DNA from: Trogon surrucura
Lineage: Eukaryota; Chordata; Aves; Trogoniformes; Trogonidae
DNA length: 64,000 nt
NCBI GenBank assembly: GCA_020746105.1
Contig: CM036618.1
Location: 19,957,001-20,021,000 of the forward strand
Direction: 5' to 3'
Made by a program: the position numbers and the translations under genes. Positions 36,019 through 48,338 of the stretch are shown one piece after another. Below the pieces are notes generated by a model. It did not search any database. It was not told where the DNA came from and saw only the letters and a program-made list of their open reading frames with translations. The stretch's first letter is position 1. Each line of letters starts with the position of its first letter.

Positions 36019-36044
36019 TTGTATCACTTAATTAAGTGATACAA
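36019..36044. other. Perfect 26-bp palindrome
   Basis: The arm TTGTATCACTTAA is followed directly by its exact reverse complement, so the centre is TTAATTAA. It is only 1.2 kb from the 38-bp palindrome. Confidence 0.9.
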
Positions 36045-36886
36045 ACCCCACACCAGACAGTATTTGGTTCTTCTCTGAACTATACCAGATGGTCTAATGA
36101 GAGGAAGTTTCCTGATCTTGAATCTGAGATGATCATGCATATTAAATTGTCACCACCCTGAATGTTCAACTCATATAGGAATATTGCAGTACCTTAGGGA
36201 GATAAAACTTTCAATGGTTCTACTTTGCAAGATTGCACCAGAAACCATGGGGAATCTGTTAAGAAAATGATGATATTATTAATGACAATAATTTAATAAT
36301 TTATATCAGCTTTTTACAGTCTATTCAAATATCTGTATTTTGTTATGGCAGATGAAATGCGCTGTATTTCTCTTTCTGCACTAAAGTCCCGTTCTATTGG
36401 AGAATTCGGTGGATGGAGGGAGTATCACTATTTGCAATCTATTGCGGTCTGCACTTAAATGCAAAACACTTATTCATCAGTGCCTGAGTCTCCTGCTGTT
36501 AAAATATGGTGGTGCTGGAAGTGTTTGTGTATAGTCACACATGGGAGATATTTTGACAGTTTGCATTTTCATTGACACAAGGGTTAAATTCAGGCAAAAT
36601 TCAGTCTGAGGATTGAGCTGAGATTGAGGTTTATCCTCTGACTGCTGCACTTCTAGCCTCTCCCATTGTTAAGAGATTATGTTTTGCTTGACCTGAACGA
36701 GGACATCCCAATTTCAATTCCTCTGGAAATTCATCTCAGCCAGAGCCAAGAAAAAGTTCACAACTCTTTTTAAATGTAAGTAACAATTATTGTCTATCAC
36801 AAGTTGCTTTCTATTGACCGGGGTAAACAACTGTCAGAATTACTCAGGACTAAAAGTCAGTTAATGAACAGGTAAGCTATTTAAAA

Positions 36887-36903
36887 TTTTTTTTTTTTTT
36901 TTT
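36887..36903. repeat. Poly-T run (17)
   Basis: Seventeen consecutive T residues with no retroposon body recognised on the minus strand beside it. Confidence 0.85.
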
Positions 36904-39900
36904 ACGTTAACTTACCTACATGTAGTACAGATGCTGTTTATATGTCGGTGTTGAAAGAAAAAAAAATTCACCTTAAGCTTTGAGTCAGATAAGTTAAAAA
37001 TACTTTGAACAAAAAAACCCAAAGACATGAACAACTGGTAGTATCCTCTCAAGTGTTTGGTGAATTCTCGTTTCTTATGTTCATTTTCAGATGGCTCAAG
37101 GATGTGTGTTACAGCTACTGTAAGATATGCAAAAGACCTAATTAATGTTTTAAAGGCTTCTCCTTATCTGTTTCCTGATTTACCCCTGTGTTTAAAGCCC
37201 TTTTAATACATCTTACTGCACCATTAGGGGATGCTGTGAAGGAGTTTACTATTGAATGAATAAAAGAGGAGAATTAAAAAGGTCAAAATCCCTCACGACA
37301 AGCATGTGGAAAAGCTGTAAGGTGGCAGCTGCTGAATGGTAAATGTAATCCCCCTTTTCCTCTATTCATTCTAATATCTTTCCAAGAAAGCAGTGAAATA
37401 CATAGTTTTACAGACTGATAAAACAAATCCTCCTTCGTAATTTTAAAATGAGTGGACAAAACATTAGAAAACAGATTATAGGCACAAACTCGTCACAAGT
37501 GGGTATTTTGCTAGATGAATAGATAAAACTTCTAGTATTGTAATTTCACTGTATCATACTATAAAGTCATAAAAGAATTGTCAGATTACTGCAGTGGGTG
37601 ATTCTATTGGGGAGGCAATAGAACATGAGGCTGTGATGTTATGATTCTTCCTGCCTTAACTTTTATAAAGAGAGTAATTGAACATAAGATAGCAAAGGTA
37701 TATCTGTGACATTTCAGGCAGCATTACACCACTGCTCTGGGGGGAAAAAAAAAACCAACAAAAAAATCAAAACCCAATACAAAACAAGTGACAAAAACTT
37801 TCAGTCTGCCTTCATTTTGCCTTGAATTGGTAAAATGTTTATGAAAATCAAAAAGAAAAAAATAAGGAAAAAAATAGTATAATGTCTTCTGACATCCTGA
37901 GTAAAACGCATCCACACTTTTAGGTTTTAGAGAGCAGTGGTTCTATAGTCACTCAAGAGAGAATCATGTTTCAACCCTTCTTTCTCTAGACCACTACTCC
38001 TGCCAGTGATATGATGAAAATGAATTCGAAGAACCAATTTGAAAATGATTAATTTTCCCTATGCAAATTTGTAACATTACCATTAGGATGCAGAAAGTAT
38101 AGGAGCTTACGAAATGAAATATTCCATCGTGCCTAGTTAAATTTACAGGGCGTTAATATGAAAAAATTTTACATACTCTTTTTTTTACAGAAAGAGTTTG
38201 TGTGTCCGTTCTGAACAAATCTGAAATCACAGGATATATTATTTTTTAACAAGCTGTAAGTAAGATATTGTTATAACTCAATCATGGGAAAGATTTTGAT
38301 GTATTTGTGTTGCTTTAAGCTAAGTACAAACAGAAAAGGTGTAATGTGGTCAAAGAATTTGCAGATTATTTTGACAACTTCTACCTATTGGAGAATATGC
38401 CATCCTCAGATCTTTACCTTCACAATCACTGGTCTCAGTTGAGAAGATCCTTATGAAATTTATAAAGAATTGCTGGTTATACTAGCTGGGAGTTTAGCTC
38501 ATAACTTGTAATGTTTTGTAATGAATTTGTAGTACGTTTACAGAAGGAGTTTAAACCAGTTCTAATACAGTCTAAAACATATGGCTAATTGCTGTAAAAA
38601 AAGTATCTCAGAATTATTTCTAAGAAATATAACTAAAGAGTCACACCCTGGAAGGTATTACAGGATTTTAAGCACCTTTAAAACCCGATGGGTATGACAG
38701 TGTAAACGGCACATCTGACTTCAATGAAAACATCCTTATACAAGTAAGTGATGCAGAAATTGCAATGTGTAAACTTGGAAACCTAAGGCAGGGTTTATGT
38801 TCACCTTATTTTATGCTTATAATGTGGTAGTACACACCAGAGGTAGTCACCACAAGATTCTTCTACAGGCAATGGGTTTGGGACACTGGTCAATTCATGG
38901 AGTATAGATGTCTATTTTAGTGTAAGATGTGCCATGTCTTGGGATCCATTTATATCTGGACCCAATCTCCAGTTACCTTTTCAGCAGCCTCAGGTGACTA
39001 ACATGTTGTAAGAAACCACGGTTAGCGATATGGCTGTCACTACTACTGTCCATACTCATAGTTTTGCTTAAATCATTGGTAAATTTACCATTAAAAGTGA
39101 ATACATTGACTTACCTCCACACAGAAAAAGAAAAATAGCTCTCTTCTTTCTTTTTCCCTCTATTTTTTTTCAGCAGTAGTGTTAGCAATCCGCTGAAAAC
39201 TGTCTGTCTTGCTGCTGGAGCTTTACTACTTTCCAATAGAAATTCGCAACTATGTACATTTCCTGACCTCATCATCACTTAAGCCAAGCATTACTTCAGG
39301 TTGCAGATGGAATTCCATGTCTCTTGAACTTCAGCAAAGTACATAATCTCTGATTTCAAGTGTTTTCACCTCAAGCAACATCATTGTTCTTTTGCCAGCT
39401 AGAATAATAAATTCTAATTTAGTCCGATGTTAAAGATATCCATTAGTCTCACAAGTAAGCCTGCAAAATAAAGGAGGAAAAAGAAAATCACCGAAAATCA
39501 TGTTGTTAAACTAGTAGGAAACCCAAACAGCTCCAAGCATGTGATGCCATGAAATGAAAGAGAATAGTGATATAATTCACAGTGGGCTTGCTCCAGCAAG
39601 ACTGAGTTTAACAGGAGTTATTAACATCTGCAGGAGAATGAAGCCTCCTGAAATTATCCATTTGTTAATATTTAGAGAAATGGTACAGAAGCATCTGCCT
39701 AGATTTTAATAATGTCCTGATACAATTTCAAGAAAAATCCATGTGTAACAATTTAAGATAAACTATTCATTTCCCTCTAAGTAATCCTGAAATATCAGAC
39801 TTGGAAAAGCCCTGTTAGGTCAGAGTAAATGTTTTTAAATCCTGCCTTGGAGAGGGACCAAAAACAAGGAAGGAGATTGCGACAGGCAAACCTGTAGCAA

Positions 39901-40988
39901 TGCTTCTGCAGTGATTTAGGGCTAAGGAACCTCCTGAGGAAAGTGTTGTCTTTGCATCTAAAAATTTCCAGTAGCCATTGCTTTTTTTTTAATTTATGCA
40001 GGGTTTTTTGGATCCTTTTAGCAGCCACAGAGTACTGCAGCAAGGAAACCTATATGGTGTGGGATGAACAATATTTTTGTTTGTTAGTTTTTGAGTACAT
40101 AATCTACAAGTTTTATTTGATGTTTCCTAGCATTTTTTTTTCCCCTTTTGAAGAAATAGAAAGGAGCTATGCCATACTGAATGTGTCCAGGCCACACATG
40201 ATTTTATATTTTTCTCTCATGTTCCTTCTTTAACCATTTCTTTCTTTTCCTCATAGATCTTAGTCCACTTAGTCTTTCCTTACACAGATGCTAGCGCATA
40301 ATTTCGACATTTTTGATCCTTTTCTGAGCCTTTTCCAGTTAAACTATAGACTTTATGAGTCAAAGGAACCAGTCGTTCAAAAAGTACTTGTAGGTGTAGC
40401 CATACTCAAGATTTGCTCTCTGCTTTGCTATTTCTTTCCTAATAATTTCTAATATTTGTTTAGTTTATTTGGCCATTGATGAATGTTGATCTGATGTTTT
40501 CATGTGATTGTTATAAAATATATTTCTAAAACACAAATATCTACTACAATATTTAATGATTCTGTTTATTTCACTTGCCTATTTTTGGTGCCCTAGGAGC
40601 ATTTCACAACTTTTATTTTAAACTTTGTTTTCCTCCTTAGTCATAGGAGAGAGCTAGATACTTCTGTGGAGTAGTCCAGAGCAGAGACCAAAACTATTTT
40701 TTTCTATCCATTGACTGCAGGAGGAACTGTAGGGAGATTAAAATCACTGAGGGAGATTAAAACACCAATTTAACTGATATCTAAAACTGCAACATGAAAA
40801 CCACTATAGACCCTGGTGTCCTGATGGATGGAGATTCTTGTTTGTTTGCCAGAAAAACATTTGCATACATCTCACAGCTCCTCTGTAGATTTAGGATTAA
40901 AGTTATACGAAACCAGAATTGTAAGCGCAAAGGTTTCAGTGAGTCTTCTGTATATAGTTTACGCACAATCCTGCTGTTGCAGGGTTCA

Positions 40989-41006
40989 ACTCTCTCTCTC
41001 TATCTC
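40989..41006. repeat. (CT)n short microsatellite
   Basis: About six CT units, then one TATC interruption. Confidence 0.8.
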
Positions 41007-41989
41007 AGCTGAAGGAATACAGATTGACCTCAGTCCCTTGTTAATATTTAAAACATTTTCTGTTGCTTCTCTGAGGCATCTAATATAGTTATCTTTGACC
41101 TATTGACTGGCCTCATCCATAACAAGTATTGTTCTTACTGCTTGAGTGTTCTTGCTCAAATCAATAAAGGTAAAGGTGGCATGATCTGCCTATAAATGGA
41201 AGTTGTCCTTAGATATTATATGCTCTGTCATGCAGGTTATTTAAACTTACTCTAATTTCACAAATAAATTATGAATGCTTTTTAGTGGAAATCCCCTGCA
41301 AGAGCTAGTTTTGCCTGTAAATTAAAGTATTATTCATAAAAATGAGCAATTCACTTGGTATTATCTATCACCCATACATGGTGTATATCATCTGCACTAA
41401 GTTCCAACTTAGTATTGATACTTAAGCTACTCTGATTATTGCCTCAGAGACATGTCAGAGTACATTTGTACTTGGTTCGTTTTGTTACAATTAGAAATAC
41501 TTTCAATAGTAGTGACAAACAGAATTGAAAAGGAGCTGTCTGGAATCTACGCAGGGTCAGATTTTCTTGCTAGGAATCAGTTTTTAAAATCATATGAAAC
41601 ATATAGACACGTGTTCCTGGCTGAGAGTTTATTACTACTTCTTTAAAGCTAGTTGAAATTATTTTTGCTCTATAACTAACAATTTATGCCAGAATACCTT
41701 TTATTTTTCTTTTGTGAAAAGCTGCCATCTCTCAGAACTCAAGAAAATATCTAGCAAAATGTGATAATTTTACAGCTGGATTTTCAAAAGTCATGTGTTT
41801 GTTGAAGTCAGCTTGAGTAGGAAGAGCCAGCTATAGCAAAGGTACCACATCCTGGCAACAAATTGTGAAACCCTTAGAAAAATCTCTCACATAAGATGAG
41901 TTCACTTGTGAACAGAAGCCTTGAGGCTGAGATTTTGTAGACTGCAATAAAACAGATTGCCCTTTTTCTAAGGGCAGCAAGAAACTGTT

Positions 41990-42792
41990 CTGGTCTGGAC
42001 AGTCTGGAGAGTTGGGCGGGGAAAAATTTGATGAAATATAACAAGGGTAAATGTAGAGTCTTGCATCTGGGTAGGAACAACCCCAGGTTCCTGTATAAGT
42101 TGGGGAATGACTTATTAGAGGACAGCATAGCGGAAAGGGATCTGGGAGTCTTGGTGGACAGCAGGATGACCATGAGCCAGCAATGTGCCCTCGTGGCCAG
42201 GAAGGTCAATGGCATCCTGGGGTGTATTAGAAGGGAGGTGGTTAGTAGGTCAAGAGAGGTTCTCCTTCCCCTCTGCTCTGCCCTGGTGAGACCCCATCTG
42301 GAATACTGTGTCCAGTTCTGGGCCCCTCAGTTCAAGAAAGACAAGGAATTGCTGGAGAGAGTCGAGCACAGGGCAACTAGGATGATTAAGGGAGTGGAGC
42401 ATCTCCCTTGTGAGGAAAGGCTGAGGGAGCTGGGGCTCTTTAGTTTGGGGAAGAGGAGACTGAGGGGTGACCTTACTGATGTGAGTGTCATGAGGATGGA
42501 ACCAGGCTCTTCTCGGTGACAACCACTGATAGGACAAGGGGTAATGGGCTGAAACTGAAACATAAGAGGTTCCACTTAAACTTGAGAAGAAACTTCTTCT
42601 CAGTGAGGGTGACGGAATACTGGAACAGGCTGCCCAGAGAGGTTGTGGAGTCTCCTTCTCTGGAGACATTCAAGACCTGCCTGGACACGTTCCTGTGTAG
42701 CATAATCTAGGCATTCCTGCTGTGGCAGGGGGATTGGACTTGATGCTCTTTCGAGGTCTCTTCCAATCCCTAACATTCTGTGATTCTGTGAT
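41990..42792 (+). mobile_element. CR1 LINE, 5'-truncated, relatively young
   Basis: An 0.8-kb CR1 3' piece. It starts just downstream of motif C (consensus [23 protein letters not shown]). A 163-codon frame (42028-42519) encodes [54 protein letters not shown] and [13 protein letters not shown]. Relative to the copy at 46.8-48.3 kb, a deletion of about 19 bp (near 42482) removes the segment corresponding to YKYVKG and shifts the frame. The C-terminal end continues in the frame 42516-42710 ([18 protein letters not shown]). The 3' UTR ends in ATTCTGTGATTCTGTGA. Low divergence from the 47-kb copy suggests a younger subfamily. It has no catalytic domain, so it is immobile. Confidence 0.95.
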
Positions 42793-45700
42793 TACCAAAC
42801 CAAATCCACTGTCCCTATGACACAATAAACAATTGGAAGAGAATTATGAAGGCAACAAATGATTGCTTCAAGGGTCTTGATACATTCCTCACCTGGTGTT
42901 ATTCTTCAGTTTCACTGAGTCACCAGCACTCCACTGAAAGGTAAATGTATTGCATAAGGGATTCAAGGGGAGCAAGGCTCCATGTTTCCTTCTTCAGGTC
43001 AAGATGAATCCCAACTTTGCTAAAATTTCACTTCAACAAAAGCAGTGGGATTTTGGGGTGTTTTTTTATTCTACAGGCAAGGAACAGAGTGAAAGAACAG
43101 TGACAGCACAGGATGCCATAAACCTTAGAGCAAAAAAATGCCTCAAGATTCTGTTGCACACTCATTTTCTGTCTTCTGTCTGGTTTTTTACCCTTTTTCT
43201 CAGTTCTCATGATCCCAAATGTCATTTTACTCTTTGCATGCTGGATATAAATGTCCCTATAAAAGAGAGAGAAAAGTTGCCAAACTTGTTGAAGAAAACG
43301 TACAATACCTTCTGCTTACCTATTCCTGGTTTCTCTGAAAGAAATAAATGGGTATAAACCAGTCTGTTGTTCCCAGGATACCCTCCAGGAGAGGGGACTA
43401 AGCTTGCTGTAAAACCCTGCCCCAATATCAACAAATTGTCAGCCGTATGCTTATCACAGGCAGGAAGGAAAAACGTGAGAGAGAGAGAAGTGTCTGCTTT
43501 ACCAGCATGGCATAGGGATGGGGAGATCACTGTAACTGTAGCGATCTGCACTATGGGACCAGGTGGTGACTGTTCAGTGTTGGAACATTTTGGATGAATA
43601 CATGAAAACCTGGCTGTTTTATTGTTGTGGTTTAACATTCAGAATATTCTCAAGTAAATTTTTGCTAGCTATGCTTGCTTCATTCACAGGGCAATGTGCT
43701 GTGTAAGAAAAGGAAAGCCATGCAGTTCATAAAGCATTTATTTTACTTTAGAGATCTACATACATGTATAGATTGTTTTAGCAGAGTGACAATGGTTAGA
43801 AGTTATGGAGAGAATGGTGAAAAGACATATGTATCGTATCAAGAGCAACAACCCCCCTCTCCCGGATCCTCTTTGAGCTAGTGTCAAATAAGTAATACCA
43901 GTAAGAGATATTTAATTTATATTTCATTGTCATCCCTAGATCCATTACAATGGACAAATTCGTCAACTGATGAGGAGTCTTCAGCTGCGTTTTATACAAA
44001 TGAGTTAGTTCATATCAAATGTCAGTGTAGCAGTTCAAAACATAAGAAGGTTGTATTATCTTTATAATGAATAACTCTTCCAGTGATTTCAATGTTTGGG
44101 AGACTAATCTTACTTGGACCTTTTTGATTTAAACCCCAGATCTGCCCTGAACTCTTTACATCTGTTTTAAATAGTGACAGCATTATTTCAAATAAGTGGA
44201 AAATATTAGAGGGCAATACAGGTTAAAATTTCTTTAAGTCATTGCCCATGAGATTATCTAAAGTGGACTCTTCCCTGAAAAGTTTTTGGAGGAGAACAAA
44301 AGTGTATCAAACAAGCTGTATTTGCTCTACGAGGTTGTAAAATTGATAATTGTCTTCTGAACCTTAGGAGTGTTTGGGTGGACCCTAGATATTAGGCCTA
44401 GTTTTCATTTTATTAGGATGAACTAGCTTTGAAGTTCTTTGGCTTCCTACCAGTACACACTCTCACCGGTTACATATAACTCCTTATTTACTTTCTCCAC
44501 CCACTCTGCTTTTTCTGAAGATAATGGCACCGTATTTTCAATTCCAGTACTGACTTCTTGGTTTGCTTTATGGAAAAAGTAGAAACAGCCATTAATGGCA
44601 CAGACACAGAAGTTCAAGGCTGCAGAGTACACAGCTTTAGTAGAAAGTCAGTCCTGATTATCTCATCAGCAAAACTGAATTAGAAACATGTTCTGTATTC
44701 TAAGTGCACCTGTCTGTAATGATAAGATCAGGTACTGTAAACTTGCATAGTGGGTTTGACAATAATTGGATATCTACTCTTCAAGAGCTACTTTTATGAA
44801 CCAGACGTGAGGAGTTCTGGCCTCTGCCATTCAAAGTTATACATCTTCTGGAGTCCGCTAAGGCACATTTTGAATAGCAAGATATTGATTTTTTTTTAGT
44901 ATGTGTAACAATCTGAATTTGCAGAATCTTTCCCTAACTCTCAGTATTAAGACTAAATATATTTACAAATATATAAGCAGAAAGGACATTCCAGACTTCC
45001 ACCATTCACAACAACTTTAATACATTTCTTAGTTCTTGTTCCTTTTCATCATCATTCTGGCTTTTAACATGTTTGAAACCTAACCCAGGTCTAGGAAGTC
45101 TAGAAAACAGTCTTTCTAAGAAACACTTTCATCTGAAGTCAGGCATATGAAATTAAGAATGCTCAAATTTACCAGATGAATACTCCACCTTATCCAATAT
45201 CTTGCCTCCAGCCATGACCGGTAAAGATAATTCACAGGAAGAGGAGAAATGTCCTGAGAACTAAACGAAACTTTCAGCTCTGCTCCAAATGAAAGACAGT
45301 ACCTATTCTTCTTTCTGTATGTATTTCTTGTTACATTTTGCTTCAGGCATAATTTAGCCTCGAGAAACAGATTTTTAATTCATTGTCTCAGTGTATTAAT
45401 TCTACCTTGTTCAGAATGGGAGGATATAATGAGACATTTCTGGTTCCCTCTTTGAAGAAGGTCAGGAGTTCACTTAAGCTCAAACACAGGAAGCATTTTA
45501 AGGTGCTCAAGGGCCAGCAGCACGCACACAAATCTTGTAGCTGATGCTGCCTCTCTCAGCCTCAGCTAAAATGACTCACTGACAGTGGGGTAGGGGGAAA
45601 AGTGGGGAGATGGAGAGAGAGGCTTCCACAAAAGTTCATAAATATGCTGAAATCTGTGTCTCTCTAGAAAGAGACTGTAGCTATTCTGCTTGGCATCTTA

Positions 45701-46828
45701 TAATTTCTTAAGTTTGTCTTGTTACTTTGTTATTAATAGTATCATGCATATCTTCTCTTTTGTAACTACCTGTTTTCTCCCACTTTCATGTCTAGATGTT
45801 ATGCAGAGAGTTTTAGCAAAGTAATGAACAGGGCTCTGGAAAGTATGGAATATTCTTTGCACAAAATAAAACAAATGCAATTGAAAGTGGACTGTAAATC
45901 AGAATTATTAAAAGGTAGAAGTAACTCACGTTAAAGATCCAATTGCAGTGTTAAATGATTTCTATTATGTTACATTATATTGCATCTTGTCTATCTACTT
46001 GATTACAACTGTACTCTGGACAACATCATTTAATGTTGTTCTCTGTGACACTTAACTGTCTTCAGTCTATGGTTGTAGGCAATTTAAGACTGTAAGTGTG
46101 CATGGCCTGTTGAAGTGCCTTCTTACCAAAAATCACTCTACCCTTACCTATGAAATATGTTCAACATAATGCTGTTTCTAATTATTTATCTCAACTGGTT
46201 CCTTCTTCAGTCTCTCTTAGATTAATATTTTTGCCCCACAAATATTTTAATTCAGAGCAAACTAGATAGCTCTAACTACTGAAAAGTAATTCTAAGAAAC
46301 TGAAAAATCTTTCCTGATGATTCTAGTAACTGGGATCTGTAGGGTTATAGGTTGTTATGCTGGTGGAAAATCAGATTAAAGCAACTGAAGCTACATGCAG
46401 CAGTTCAGCTACAATTTATGCAGTGGAGATCAGGTTCTGGACTAACATGCAGAAAATATGTAAGGCTAACTTACCTTGCACACACATCTCTTGCACTGAG
46501 TAAGAAGGAATACCCTGTCTGGCTATGGAACCATCATTTGTCTTCTTGCATACTGATACCTTATTTGTGGTAACATTTTAGATGACACAAGGTGGGTTTT
46601 TTCTTGTGTTACTCATCTAATTCTCCACTGAAAGCAAAAGGGAATTGCTTAAATCATGTATGAGGAAACTAGTTAACCGATTTTCATGTCTGTGTTGATG
46701 TAACTTCCATTGGCTCCACTGCTCTGTACACTTAACAAAGAGGTGTGTTTTTGCTATAGGTCACATCTAAATCCCTAACAGTATTAAAATCACCTGAATA
46801 TGAATGATGTGCAGATCTGGGTGCCATT
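42793..46828. other. Unique stretch, no gene recognised
   Basis: About 4 kb. Two opposite-strand frames of 135 (42950-43357, plus) and 138 codons (43222-43638, minus) overlap. Neither has a recognised domain, and the predicted peptides are of mixed composition. The short string GTTGTGGTTTAAC near 43624 recalls an avian LTR edge, but nothing follows from it. Confidence 0.55.
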
Positions 46829-48338
46829 ACAGAATCACAGAATCACAGAATGTCAGGAGTTAGAAGGGACCTCAAAAGATCATCTAGTCCAGCCCCACTG
46901 CCAGAGCAGGATCACCTACAGCAGGTCACACAGGAACGCGTCCAGGCGGGTTTTGAATGTCTCCAGAGAAGGAGACTCCACAACCTCCCTGGGCAGCCTG
47001 TGCCAGTGCTCTGTCACCCTCACAGTGAAAAAGTTTTTTTCTAATATTTTTGTGGAACATCCTATGTTCCAGCTTGTACCTATTGCCCCTTGTCCTGTCA
47101 TTGGACATCACTGAGAAGAGCCTGGCACCGTCCTCGTGACACTCCCCCTTGACATATTTGTAAACATTAATGAGGTCACCCCTCACCCTCCTCTTCTCCA
47201 AGCTAAAGAGCCCCAGCTCCCTCAGCCTTTCCTCACAAGGGAGATGCTCCACTCCATTAATCATCCTAGTTGCCCTGTGCTGGACTCTCTCCAGCAGTTC
47301 CCTGTCTTTCTTGAACTGAGGGGCCCAGAACTGGACACAGTATTCCAGATGAGGTCTCACTAGGGCAGAGTAGAGGGGCAGGAGGACCTCTCTTGACCTA
47401 CTAGCTACTCCCCTTCTAACACACCCCAGGATGCCATAGGCCTTCCTGGTCACGAGGTCACATTACTGGCTCATGGTCATCCTGCTGTCCACTAGAACCC
47501 CCAGGTCCCTTTCTCCTACACTGCTCTCCAGCAAGTCGGTCCCCAACCTATACTGGCACATGGGGTTGTTCTTTCCCAAGTGCAAAACTCTACACTTGCC
47601 CTTGTTGAACTTCATTAGATTTCTCGCTTCTCAGCCCTCCAGCCTGTCTAAGTCTCTCTGAATGGCAGCACAGTCTTCTGGTGTGTCAGCCATTCCCCCC
47701 AGTTTTGTGTCATCAGCAAACTTGCTGACAACCCTCTCTAATCCCACATCCAGGTCATTGATGAATACATTGAACAGCACTGACCCCAGTACAGACCCCT
47801 GAGGGACCCCTCTAAATATAAGCCTCCAACTAGACTCTGCCCCATTGACTACAACTCTCTGGCTTCTTCCCTTCAATCAATTAGTGAACCACCTCACTTG
47901 GTCATCCAGACCACACTTCCTCAGTTTACCTATGAGGATGCTGTGGGAGACAGTGTCAAAGGCCTTGCTGATATCCAGATAGACCACATCCACTGCATGA
48001 CCATCATCCATCCACCTGGTTATGTCTTCGTAAAAGGCTATCAGGTTGGTCAAACATGACTTCCCCTTGGCAAAACCATGCTCACTGCTCCTGATAACCT
48101 TCCTATCCTTGGTATGTCCAGAGACAGCACCAAGAATAAGATGTTCCATCACCTTTCCAGGGATGGAGGTGAGGCTGACCGGTCTGTAAGTTACCTGGGT
48201 CATCCTTCCTGCCCTTCTTATAGACTGGAGTGACGTTTGCTTTCCTCCAGTCTTCAGGCACCTCACCTATTGTCCATGACTTACCAAAGATGATGGAGAG
48301 TGGCCTAGCAATGACTCGTGTCAGCTCCCTCAGCATTA
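46829..48338 (-). mobile_element. CR1 LINE, 5'-truncated, minus strand, catalytic motifs kept
   Basis: A CR1 copy of about 1.5 kb. On the minus strand it begins at LRELTRVIARPLSIIFGKSW and runs through all core reverse-transcriptase motifs: motif A LDISKAFDTV, motif [19 protein letters not shown] and motif [10 protein letters not shown]. All catalytic aspartates are present. It continues to the ORF2 end and a 3' UTR ending in ATTCTGTGATTCTGTGA-type repeats (46829-46850 on the plus strand). Frames are 48336-48103, 48266-47877, 47876-47631, 47453-46926 and 47101-46916. They are separated by about three in-frame stops (for example TGG to TGA at 47877-47879) and two single-base shifts. The N-terminal half, including the endonuclease, is missing, so it is inactive. 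It belongs to the younger ATTCTGTGA group. Confidence 0.95.

Larger units (their letters stand above)
31363..41989. other. Long unique stretch, no gene recognised
   Basis: About 10.6 kb. A GC-richer patch at 32.1-32.6 kb carries a (TG)n repeat and the longest non-transposon frame of the window (32167-32637, 156 codons, no recognised family). Two perfect palindromes (34826-34863 and 36019-36044) are listed separately. Several A- or T-runs occur. No RNA gene, exon or large transposon was recognised. Confidence 0.55.

Noticed and set aside
42250-42669. 139-codon minus-strand frame
   Set aside because: It is antisense to CR1 ORF2; the sense strand carries the recognisable reverse transcriptase C-terminus.
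43623-43636. TTGTTGTGGTTTAAC-like string resembling an avian LTR edge
   Set aside because: The following sequence does not continue any LTR I recognise, so the match is too short to support an element.
42950-43638. 135-codon plus and 138-codon minus overlapping frames
   Set aside because: No recognisable domain, mixed composition, and no splice or promoter evidence; most likely chance.
46800-47363. Plus-strand frames up to 104 codons
   Set aside because: They are antisense shadows of the minus-strand CR1.
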